Assembly (NCBI GenBank): GCA_016286555.1 | Contig: JAEETA010000010.1 | Span: forward strand, 26,679 to 90,678 | Length of the DNA: 64,000 nucleotides | Source: Lachnospiraceae bacterium | GTDB lineage: Bacteria; Bacillota; Clostridia; Lachnospirales; Lachnospiraceae | Direction of reading: 5' to 3' | Shown here: positions 9,454-16,924 of the stretch, one piece after another | Numbering within the stretch: the first letter of the stretch is position 1 | How the letters are laid out: the number at the start of each line of letters is the position of its first letter | Translations under genes and position numbers: made by a program | The notes under the pieces: generated by a model | Told to the model about the DNA's origin: nothing | Seen by the model: only the letters and a program-made list of their open reading frames with translations | Databases searched by the model: none

Positions 9454-10433
9454 CAGATTTCTTCCTTGCGGAACCCAAAATTCTTCAGGAGATAATCGCT
9501 GTCTCTCCAGTCCTTTTTGACCTTCACCCAGAGCTTCAGGTTCACCTTCGTCTCCAGCAGATCCTCCATCTCGGGTCTGGCCTTGGAGCCGATGCGTTTT
9601 AACATCTCACCGCCCTTGCCGATGATGATCCCCTTGTGGGAATCACGCTCGCAGTAAATGGTGGCTTCGATGTCCATGATCCCATTATCCCGCTCCTTCA
9701 TGGACTCAATGCCCACAGCGACACCGTGAGGAATCTCGTCCTTCAAAAGACGCAGCACCTTTTCCCGGATCAGCTCTGCCACGATCTGTTTCATGGGCTG
9801 GTCCGTCAAAGTGTCTTCATCATAAAACGCGGGACCGTAGGGCAGGTTGTCGAAGATCAGCTGCACCAGGGTATCGCAGCCGGTGCCCTTCAGAGCACTG
9901 ACGGGGATCACTTCCCGGAAGTCCACCTTGTCACGGTAGGCATCGATAAAGGGAAGGAGCTGCTCCTTCCGTACAGTATCCACCTTGTTGATCACCAGGA
10001 AAACGGGAGACGTTACCTTGTTCAACTGTTCGATGATGTGGCGCTCTCCGGCACCGATAAAATCCGTAGGCTCCACCAGCCAGAGGATCAGGTCCGCATC
10101 CTTCAGGGTATGCTCCGCCACACCCACCATGTAGTCACCCAGCTTGTTGTGGGCCTTGTGAATACCGGGGGTGTCCAGGAAAACGATCTGTCCACGCTCA
10201 TCGGTATAAACGGTCTGAATGCGGTTTCTGGTAGTCTGGGGCTTGTCGGAAGTGATGGCAATCTTCTGTCCGATGATGCGGTTCATCAGGGTGGATTTTC
10301 CCACATTGGGGCGCCCGATGATGGCCACAAATCCCGCCCGGCGGGAAGCATCGCTGGAAGGACCGGCGACGCTTTCCAGAAGGGCGTCCAGATCTAACGC
10401 TTTTTGTTCTTCGTTGTGTTGCTTTTTACTCAT
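9453..10433 (-). CDS. era: GTPase Era
   Basis: Era is an essential GTPase that binds the 3' end of 16S rRNA during 30S maturation. G1 GRPNVGKST, G3 DTPG, G4 NKVD and G5 SALKGTG are all present, followed by the C-terminal KH RNA-binding domain with GKGGEMLKRIGSKAR. The protein is 326 residues, about 25-30 longer than usual. The extra part is a polar N-terminal extension (MSKKQHNEEQKALDLDALLE) before the usual FVAIIGRPN start. No good ribosome-binding site precedes the ATG, but no later start fits before G1. It is followed directly by recO, a common pairing. Confidence 0.96.
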   Translation of the reverse strand: MSKKQHNEEQKALDLDALLESVAGPSSDASRRAGFVAIIGRPNVGKSTLMNRIIGQKIAITSDKPQTTRNRIQTVYTDERGQIVFLDTPGIHKAHNKLGDYMVGVAEHTLKDADLILWLVEPTDFIGAGERHIIEQLNKVTSPVFLVINKVDTVRKEQLLPFIDAYRDKVDFREVIPVSALKGTGCDTLVQLIFDNLPYGPAFYDEDTLTDQPMKQIVAELIREKVLRLLKDEIPHGVAVGIESMKERDNGIMDIEATIYCERDSHKGIIIGKGGEMLKRIGSKARPEMEDLLETKVNLKLWVKVKKDWRDSDYLLKNFGFRKEEI

Positions 10434-10465
10434 CTATAATGCTCAATCCGTAATGCAAACTCTGA

Positions 10466-11614
10466 TTACTTGTTTGAATAGCCACTGTCCGAAGCATCCT
10501 TTTTCTCCTCAGCGGGAGCTGCGGGAGCTGCAGGTGCTGCGGGCTGCTGAGGCTTGCCTGCGGGGAAGGTTTCCGCCTGTGCCTGGGCCTGTCTTGCAGC
10601 ATACTGAGCCTGGAGCTTTGCCTGCTTCTTTGCCTGACGCTTCTCCCGGGCTTTTTCACCGAAGATCTTCTTGCAGATCAGCACGATGATCAGGATGATG
10701 ATGGCCCACAGAATGAGGTAAGGAAGGGCCACCAGGATGCCGATGATGAAGTCCTTCAGACCATCCAGCACATCCAGCAGATTGTCGGTGAATCCGTCAC
10801 GGATCCGCTCCCAGGCAGTGGGCTCCTCAATAACGACGGGAGTCAGTTCCTCCACCTCGGACAGGTTCAGATAAACGGTACCGTAATCCACCCTGTTGTC
10901 GTAGGAGCGCAGCTGGCTCTCCAGGGACTGCAGACGATAACGGACATCCGTGAGACGATCCTCGATGACCAGCATATCTTCCAGATCATATGCCTGCTCC
11001 AGGAGCTGCAGCAGCCTGTCATACTCGACCTCGTATGCTTCCTTCTGGCTCTTGGTGTCCACATAGGTCAGGGTGATGTCCTGCACGTTCTCGGTCTTGT
11101 TGGTGATGTTGGCAGCATCGCTGATGGAGCCCAGGAACGCATCCATATTCGTGGAAGGGATACGGATGGTCATGTTGCCGTAACGGACCTGCTTGTAGCT
11201 GGAATACTTGCTGCCGTTGTAGATGTTGGAGGACTCCACATAGCCGCCCAGCTCACGAACCTTTGCATCCACCAGTGCCAGCATCTCGTCGAATGCCTTG
11301 GTCTCGGCATCCATGCTGACGGTACGGATCAGCTTCCGGGAGGTGTCATTCACCTGAACGGAGCTGTCGCCGCCGGAGGCAGTGCTTCCGGAGGTGGAGC
11401 TGGTTTCCACGTAGTCTCCGTAATCTTCCGCTTCATAGCCGTAATCGTAGTCACCGTAGGCTTCCGAAGTGGCAGCGGCATCGTACGTGGCATTGTCGGA
11501 CGCCTTAAAACTGGATGGTGCCGAGGAGGAAGATGCTCCTCCGCAGCCGGCCAGCAACACGGCACCGGTCAGTACCGCTGCAAGCCAAAGTGCTTTGTTG
11601 TTACGCTTTTTCAT
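10466..11614 (-). CDS. DUF4349 lipoprotein with C-terminal membrane helix
   Basis: This 382-residue protein begins MKKRNNKALWLAAVLTGAVL and has the lipobox LLAGC, so it is a lipoprotein. A Ser/Ala-rich linker leads to the DUF4349 domain: RKLIRTVSMDAETKAFDEML, then GNMTIRIPSTNMDAFL, then a heptad-rich helical hairpin through YDRLLQLLEQAYDLEDMLVI. One or two hydrophobic segments follow (IIGILVALPYLILWAIIILI), then a basic, Ala/Pro/Gln-rich cytoplasmic tail. Both lipid and helix anchoring are therefore predicted. Function is unknown; related proteins are thought to be envelope components. The start at 11614 was preferred for its AAAGGGGAG site. Confidence 0.88.
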   Translation of the reverse strand: MKKRNNKALWLAAVLTGAVLLAGCGGASSSSAPSSFKASDNATYDAAATSEAYGDYDYGYEAEDYGDYVETSSTSGSTASGGDSSVQVNDTSRKLIRTVSMDAETKAFDEMLALVDAKVRELGGYVESSNIYNGSKYSSYKQVRYGNMTIRIPSTNMDAFLGSISDAANITNKTENVQDITLTYVDTKSQKEAYEVEYDRLLQLLEQAYDLEDMLVIEDRLTDVRYRLQSLESQLRSYDNRVDYGTVYLNLSEVEELTPVVIEEPTAWERIRDGFTDNLLDVLDGLKDFIIGILVALPYLILWAIIILIIVLICKKIFGEKAREKRQAKKQAKLQAQYAARQAQAQAETFPAGKPQQPAAPAAPAAPAEEKKDASDSGYSNK

Positions 11615-11692
11615 AATGCTCCCCTTTCCGTGAAGAAAGTCGTTTATGTCCATCCTTTCCCGCAGGGCCTTCTTCACATTAAAACGCGGGAA

Positions 11693-14623
11693 TTAATTCA
11701 GATTCTCAAGCCGGTCAAACATATCGGCGCATTCCTTCACCTTAGTGCCGTTACCAACCACCACCAGGCGGCTGTTCTCCAGGAACGCTTCGGTCAGATC
11801 CGCCAGTGCTCGCAGGTCCTCCGGGGTGGCATTCAGAACTTCGTCCCGCTCCTGCTGCAGGTCTGCATCCGTGACACCGGAAAGCAGGCAGGCCAGGGAT
11901 TTCAGCGCATCGCCCAGTGGCGACATGGGCAGATCCAGATCACTGACGGCACCGATGATGAGCTGCGTGAGGCTCCGCTCGTCCAGATCCAGCGCGGAAA
12001 TGGCTTCGGGCACGCCATGGTAGATCTCTTCCGTCTCACGAATGTTCGGATCCCGGTAGGAAAGCAGATACATGAGTCCGCTCTTGGTAAATCCGCCGTA
12101 GCATCCGTAAGCGCCGCCCTTCACGCGGACATTGATCCACAGATACTGGTAACTCAGGAACACCTTCAGGATCCGCAGGGCTCCGGTAAACTTACCGCCC
12201 TTAGACTGATAATTTCCTGCGCGGGCTACGAAATTCACCTGGCCCGCATTCATGTAACCTTCATTTTCCGTCAGGAGCTTCGGTATGTAATGCTCCTTGG
12301 GAACATCTTCCGTGTACAGACGGGTCTTCAGATGTGCGAAGGATTCTTCTACGCCTGTCAGCGCCTGCTCCTGACCTGCCAGGCTGATGATGAAGTTCTC
12401 CGGACGGAAGACCATCTTGCAGGTCTCGCGGAGTTTTTCCACCATATCACCTTTACGCTTGTCATAAGAGGCAAGCAGATCACTCAGGAAATAATAGTAC
12501 TCCAGACCGGAGAGCTGCTCTTCTGCCGCATAGACGGGGAACACGCCCGCTTCGGCTCTGTCCAGGGCCACTCTGTGACCTGCGGAAACCATTCCTGCCT
12601 GGGTCTGGCTTTTGATCTCCTCCAGGATCTCACGGATCCGGGCGGTATCGTCCAGATGCGTGGTAAAGATCATCTCCTCCAGCAGCGCCATGGCGTCGGC
12701 CGCTCTGTCGTAGAAGAATTTTGCATGCACCTCCAGGAAGATCCGGTACTTCTCGGGTTCGTTCATGTTCTGGTAGGTGGAGACGTTAAAGAACTGCCCG
12801 CCCATGGCCAAATTGATCTCATTGTTCAGATCGTTGTAGCTGTGGGCATCGGTGTCCACCATCCCCAGGAGATCCTTCAGCAGGGAGACGTAAGGATAGT
12901 ACGCTCCGGGCAGATCCTTCAGATCAAAGAGCATGGTCAGGTAGGCAATGCCTCTGCTGGGCTCCCTGTGGTAGATCACGGGGGTTCCTGCCAGGGACCG
13001 CTCCTCATTGTGGAGGGGCTTAGCTTCCTTCTTCAGGTCCTCTCTGGAAAGCATGGGCAGGGTTGCCAGTTCCTCAGGGGTATCCTCTCTGTCCTGGAAA
13101 GCCCGCAGCTTGTCGAAGGTATCATGAATGTGCTGCAGCTCTTCCTCGGAGATATGGGCAAAGGCCTTGTCGATGCGTGCCTGGGCTCTTGCTTCCCGCT
13201 CCTTCTCCACATTTGCATCCGGCGTCATGGAAAGCACGGAACTGTGGGGATTGTCTAGAATGTAGGTCTTCACCAGTTGCTCGAAATAATCGGTGTCCAC
13301 ATAGGAACGCATCCGCTTGTAGGTCTCGTCCGCTTCAATATGAATAAAGGGCCTGTCTTCGGCGTAAAGCCAGCTGTCCAACACCTTCAGGCCCATCAGC
13401 AGGCCTCTGGGGTACATACCGGTATCCGCCTCGCGGTAATTGAACTCGAAATGATTGATGGCTGCCAGAAGGCTCTTTTTGTCAAAGCCCGTCTCCGTAA
13501 TGCCCGTCAGTACCTCACGGATGATCCGCAGGAACTCCGCTTCCTTATCCAGTGTGGTACCCTTGGCGACAATGCCGAAGTAGGGCTGCAGCAGCTGATA
13601 CTGATACGTGGTGTAGATGTCCTTACCAACGCCCGCATCCACCAGCGCTTTCTTGATGGGAGCACCGGGTGCGCTGCAAAGTGCGTAATCCAGCACCTTG
13701 AAAGCCACATACAGATCCCTGTCCAGGGAATCCTTCAACACATAGTTGACGGAAAGGAAGGTATTGTCATCGGGATCCTCTCCCTCTCCCAGAGGGCAGT
13801 GGATCAGCTTGTGCACCGGCTTATCAAAAGCGGTCTGTTTCTTCGGCTCGGAATCCACCTCCAGGTACTCATACTTCGAGAGGTATTTTTCATCGATGAG
13901 CTCCAGCTGCTCCGCCATGTCCATGTCTCCGTAGAGATAGATGTAGCTGTTGGAGGGATGATAATACTTTCTGTGGAAATCCAGGAACGCCTCGTAGGTC
14001 AGATCCGGGATAAACTCGGGATCACCGCCGGACTCCACGCCGTAGCAGGTATCCGGGAACAGGGAATTGGAAATCTCCCGTCCGATGATGTCATCGGGGC
14101 TGGACAGCGCTCCCTTCATCTCGTTGTAGACCACACCGTTGACGAAGGGTTTTCCCTCCTCGTCAAACTCGTAATGCCAGCCCTCCTGCCGGAAGATGGC
14201 TTCGTTCTCATAGACATTGGGGAAAAATACGGCGTCCAGGTACACCAGCATCAGATTGCGGAAGTCCGCATCGTTACAGCTGGCCAGGGGATAAACCGTT
14301 TTATCCGGGTAGGTCATGGCGTTCAGGAAGGTGTTGAGAGACCCCTTTGTCAGCTCCACAAAAGGATCCTTCACCGGATATTCCTTGGAGCCGCATAAGG
14401 TAGAGTGCTCCAGAATGTGAGCCACACCCGTGGAATCGGTAGGGGGTGTGCGGAATCCGATGTAAAATACTTTGTTATCATCTTCGTTGGAGATCAGGAC
14501 GAATTTTGCCCCGGTCTTCTTATGACGCAGGCGGTACACGGTGCTGTCCAGATCCTCGCTCTTTCTCTGCTCCAGGATCTCGTATGCCTGCAGATCTTCG
14601 ATCTTTTTGGTGCTCTGTCTCAT
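11693..14623 (-). CDS. PreP-like M16C zinc metallopeptidase
   Basis: This 976-residue cytoplasmic peptidase belongs to the M16C (presequence protease/insulinase) family. Such enzymes enclose and degrade short unstructured peptides in a chamber. The inverted zinc motif H69-I-L-E72-H73 is intact, with the third ligand E168 in GVVYNEMKG. The second, inactive half includes the R/Y-containing KGGAYGCYGGF segment that closes the active site. There is no signal peptide. The start at 14623 follows GGAGG. It lies 20 bases after the unknown gene at 14644-15075, so it is probably the fourth gene of an operon led by the rhomboid-like gene. That context suggests a peptide clean-up role (inference). Confidence 0.93.
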   Translation of the reverse strand: MRQSTKKIEDLQAYEILEQRKSEDLDSTVYRLRHKKTGAKFVLISNEDDNKVFYIGFRTPPTDSTGVAHILEHSTLCGSKEYPVKDPFVELTKGSLNTFLNAMTYPDKTVYPLASCNDADFRNLMLVYLDAVFFPNVYENEAIFRQEGWHYEFDEEGKPFVNGVVYNEMKGALSSPDDIIGREISNSLFPDTCYGVESGGDPEFIPDLTYEAFLDFHRKYYHPSNSYIYLYGDMDMAEQLELIDEKYLSKYEYLEVDSEPKKQTAFDKPVHKLIHCPLGEGEDPDDNTFLSVNYVLKDSLDRDLYVAFKVLDYALCSAPGAPIKKALVDAGVGKDIYTTYQYQLLQPYFGIVAKGTTLDKEAEFLRIIREVLTGITETGFDKKSLLAAINHFEFNYREADTGMYPRGLLMGLKVLDSWLYAEDRPFIHIEADETYKRMRSYVDTDYFEQLVKTYILDNPHSSVLSMTPDANVEKEREARAQARIDKAFAHISEEELQHIHDTFDKLRAFQDREDTPEELATLPMLSREDLKKEAKPLHNEERSLAGTPVIYHREPSRGIAYLTMLFDLKDLPGAYYPYVSLLKDLLGMVDTDAHSYNDLNNEINLAMGGQFFNVSTYQNMNEPEKYRIFLEVHAKFFYDRAADAMALLEEMIFTTHLDDTARIREILEEIKSQTQAGMVSAGHRVALDRAEAGVFPVYAAEEQLSGLEYYYFLSDLLASYDKRKGDMVEKLRETCKMVFRPENFIISLAGQEQALTGVEESFAHLKTRLYTEDVPKEHYIPKLLTENEGYMNAGQVNFVARAGNYQSKGGKFTGALRILKVFLSYQYLWINVRVKGGAYGCYGGFTKSGLMYLLSYRDPNIRETEEIYHGVPEAISALDLDERSLTQLIIGAVSDLDLPMSPLGDALKSLACLLSGVTDADLQQERDEVLNATPEDLRALADLTEAFLENSRLVVVGNGTKVKECADMFDRLENLN

Positions 14624-14643
14624 ATATCCTCCGTGTGTGTTTC

Positions 14644-15075
14644 TTAACAGGTGGCCAGCGCCAGCTTACTCACCTGCAGTTCCTGAAGGAAAAGGCCGGC
14701 GGCCTGTTTTTCCTCAGGCGACATGGACGTCAATGTGTCCATATCCATCAGTTCCGTGGAGTACTCCCGGCTGCTTTCCTTTTTCAGGAAGCCCTTTTTT
14801 TCCCGCAAAATACTGACACGGACCTTTGCATTCATCTGCTTGAAAACCTGAAGGGCAAAATTCCCCCCATCCAGGTAGTACAGGACGGTCTCCAAGGTAT
14901 CCTCCCGGTCCGCATGGGGCAGGATGCTCTCTGCCACCACCTTACGGAATTTGTAGGTGATCTCCGCGTTGTCCATGATCTCCCCTAAGGTGTACTTACA
15001 CCCTACATAAATCTTGGACACATCCTGAATATAGTATTTGTAATCCTCGTAGGTGCTTACGGACTGAAGACTCAT
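14644..15075 (-). CDS. Conserved-looking protein of unknown function
   Basis: This 143-residue soluble protein has no signal peptide or membrane helix. It is mainly helical and charged, with a TYKFRKVVAESILPHADRED segment followed by GNFALQVFKQMNAKVRVSIL. I do not recognise a domain. Its ATG overlaps the stop of the sigma-like gene by 4 bases (ATGA), which implies coupled translation at matched amounts. A partnership with the sigma-like protein is the simplest reading but is inference. Confidence 0.7.
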   Translation of the reverse strand: MSLQSVSTYEDYKYYIQDVSKIYVGCKYTLGEIMDNAEITYKFRKVVAESILPHADREDTLETVLYYLDGGNFALQVFKQMNAKVRVSILREKKGFLKKESSREYSTELMDMDTLTSMSPEEKQAAGLFLQELQVSKLALATC

Positions 15076-15869
15076 AGTTCCTCTCCACTCAGGTCGATGC
15101 TGTCCAGGGCAAAGCCGCTGATGCGGATGGCATCCCGGATGGCTTTTTCACTCAGCCCCGTCTCTTCCTTCAGCTCGGCGATGGTCACCTTCCTGCCCAG
15201 GGTTTCAAAGAGCTCATCCGCCTTGGCACTGACGGTGTTGACCCGGCGCAGGGCCTTGGCCTCCACCTCCGCATTGCTGCCGCTGTCGGTGATGAGTTCC
15301 TCCATGGCATCCATGACAAGCTTGATGAGCATCCCCTCGCAATCATCGGGAGAATCTTGAGAATCGAGCATAGTAACGCCTGTTATCAATGCCACATTCC
15401 CTTCGCCGATGAGATCCTCCATGAGGACGCCCTGATTGGAATAGAGCTTTGCGATCTGAACCACATCTTTCAGATAAATATTGATCAGATGCTGTCTCGC
15501 CTCACTGTCTCCCGCCATGGCGGACATGGTGTAAGCCTTCTTCTGTCCGTCGGTATAGACGGGAAGCTCCTCCAGTTCCTTCAGGTACAGATCCAGATAT
15601 TTTCGGTCTTCTCCCTCCGGCTCCGGGGAATCCTCCCATTCCGCCAGGGAATCCACCGCTTCCGGCAGACTTTCGATCTGCTCGCTCCTGCGGATATGAT
15701 TTTGCTCCAGGTATCCGTGCAGGAGTTTCAGCTGCTCCTCCGGCAGAACGAACTCGCCGAAGAGCTCCGTGATCTGATCATCGGTGATCTGTCCGCCCTG
15801 GGTTCTGCCCAACTTTTTTAATTCGGCGAGGCGCTGCGCAAATAAAACCTCGCGATCCTGATCACTCAT
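15072..15869 (-). CDS. Degenerate sigma-70-like protein lacking promoter-recognition regions
   Basis: The 265 residues resemble a primary sigma factor in part. Residues 90-115 (YLDLYLKELEELPVYTDGQK) look like region 1.2. Residues 124-165 (ARQHLINIYLKDVVQIAKLY, then GVLMEDLIGEGNVALITG) follow sigma regions 2.1-2.2, which bind core polymerase. Residues 226-250 (RKVTIAELKEETGLSEKAIR) follow region 3. The aromatic region 2.3/2.4 that melts and reads the -10 box is replaced by an acidic, non-aromatic stretch (about 168-200), and region 4 is missing. It might bind core without initiating, or be a regulator or scaffold. The ATG at 15869 follows GGGAG and overlaps the rhomboid-like gene by 8 bases. 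Confidence 0.7.
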   Translation of the reverse strand: MSDQDREVLFAQRLAELKKLGRTQGGQITDDQITELFGEFVLPEEQLKLLHGYLEQNHIRRSEQIESLPEAVDSLAEWEDSPEPEGEDRKYLDLYLKELEELPVYTDGQKKAYTMSAMAGDSEARQHLINIYLKDVVQIAKLYSNQGVLMEDLIGEGNVALITGVTMLDSQDSPDDCEGMLIKLVMDAMEELITDSGSNAEVEAKALRRVNTVSAKADELFETLGRKVTIAELKEETGLSEKAIRDAIRISGFALDSIDLSGEEL

Positions 15870-16743
15870 TGGTTCCGCTCCCGTTCGGTGTTTTGTGTAC
15901 ATGGGTAAAGAGATGCTCCGTGCAGTACTCGTAATTGCCTACGCACTTGGAGCAGTACCGGAACTCCATACCGGGATCCGTTTTCTCCGTGCGTCCGCAG
16001 ATGGAGCATTTGTGAATGCTGCCTGCTTTTGCCGCGGTATTCTGCTGCGCCGCCCGCTTAAACTGTGAGTAGCGGATCACCTGCTTCGGGTTCCGCACCC
16101 GCTTGATGTAAAAGAGCCAGAACAGGAAGCAGTTCAACAGCGCTGCAGCCACGGCGAATTTCGTAAAAAGGCCTCCCACCACCAGCAGGTACACCATGTA
16201 CGCCAGATCCATATAGCCCAGCCACTTCATTTTCAGGGGGATCAGGAAAAAGAGGCGGACCATGGTGTCGGGGTAGGTCATGGCAAAGCCCATGTAGATG
16301 GACACATTGATGTAGTAGGTGCTGAAGGCAAACCAGTTCACAAGGTTCGTTGCTTCGTAGATCTGCAGATTCTCACCGCCGTAAGTGATCCAGGCCACCA
16401 GAAGTCCCAGGAAGGAAGCAACCACCGTCATGAGGATACCGCCGAAGATGAAGATATTGTAGCGGTAGGTGCCCCAGGTGCGCTCCAGCATGGTTCCGAT
16501 GGAATAGCAGCAATACAGCATCAGCAGAACAAAGAGGAAATTGCTCTCGTTGGGCGGGATCAAAAGCCAGGTCAGAAGCCGCCATACCTGTCCGTGCAGG
16601 ATCTTGTAAGGATCCAGCACCAGGTAGAACATAAAACTGTCATTGATGGCATTGATGATATACCCTACCGCATAGCCCAGGATCAGCAGCAGTGTCAGGT
16701 TCGGGATGGCATATTTGCCGAATTTTCTTTCAAAGTTGCTCAT
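15862..16743 (-). CDS. Derlin/rhomboid-fold membrane protein without catalytic motif, zinc-binding tail
   Basis: The 293 residues comprise about six membrane helices and a cytoplasmic tail. The start of the fold is rhomboid-like (HGQVWRLLTWLLIPPNESNF at 50-69). The next helix, FVLLMLYCCYSIGTMLERTW, resembles Derlins more than active rhomboids. The catalytic GxSG and the partner histidine are not seen, so it should be an inactive homologue. The tail has C246, C249, C264, C267, C274 and H277, spaced like one or two zinc sites. It is the first gene of an overlapping operon with the sigma-like protein, an unknown protein and an M16 peptidase. Client recognition in membrane-protein quality control is a reasonable guess only. 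Confidence 0.75.
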   Translation of the reverse strand: MSNFERKFGKYAIPNLTLLLILGYAVGYIINAINDSFMFYLVLDPYKILHGQVWRLLTWLLIPPNESNFLFVLLMLYCCYSIGTMLERTWGTYRYNIFIFGGILMTVVASFLGLLVAWITYGGENLQIYEATNLVNWFAFSTYYINVSIYMGFAMTYPDTMVRLFFLIPLKMKWLGYMDLAYMVYLLVVGGLFTKFAVAAALLNCFLFWLFYIKRVRNPKQVIRYSQFKRAAQQNTAAKAGSIHKCSICGRTEKTDPGMEFRYCSKCVGNYEYCTEHLFTHVHKTPNGSGTNE

Positions 16744-16806
16744 AGTTACCCTTTCTGTTGTGTATCAAGATATTTTACCATTTTGAGAGGGAATCGTAAA
16801 CACGAA

Positions 16807-16838
16807 ACGAGCAGGGCGCATGGCCGCGTCCTGCTCGT
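16807..16838 (-). terminator. Terminator of the hydrogenase gene
   Basis: ACGAGCAGG (16807-16815) pairs with CCTGCTCGT (16830-16838), with further pairing inside. On the minus strand the stem is followed by TTCGTGTTT. It lies in the 180-base gap between the hydrogenase stop and the rhomboid-like start. I see no convincing promoter for the rhomboid-like operon in that gap. Confidence 0.6.
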
Positions 16839-16924
16839 GAATTCTGCGATATTATAAGACACTACGGATTAATTCGCTGTTTCAAAGCTCACACATGATC
16901 GAATTTATGACCTTATTCCCTGTA

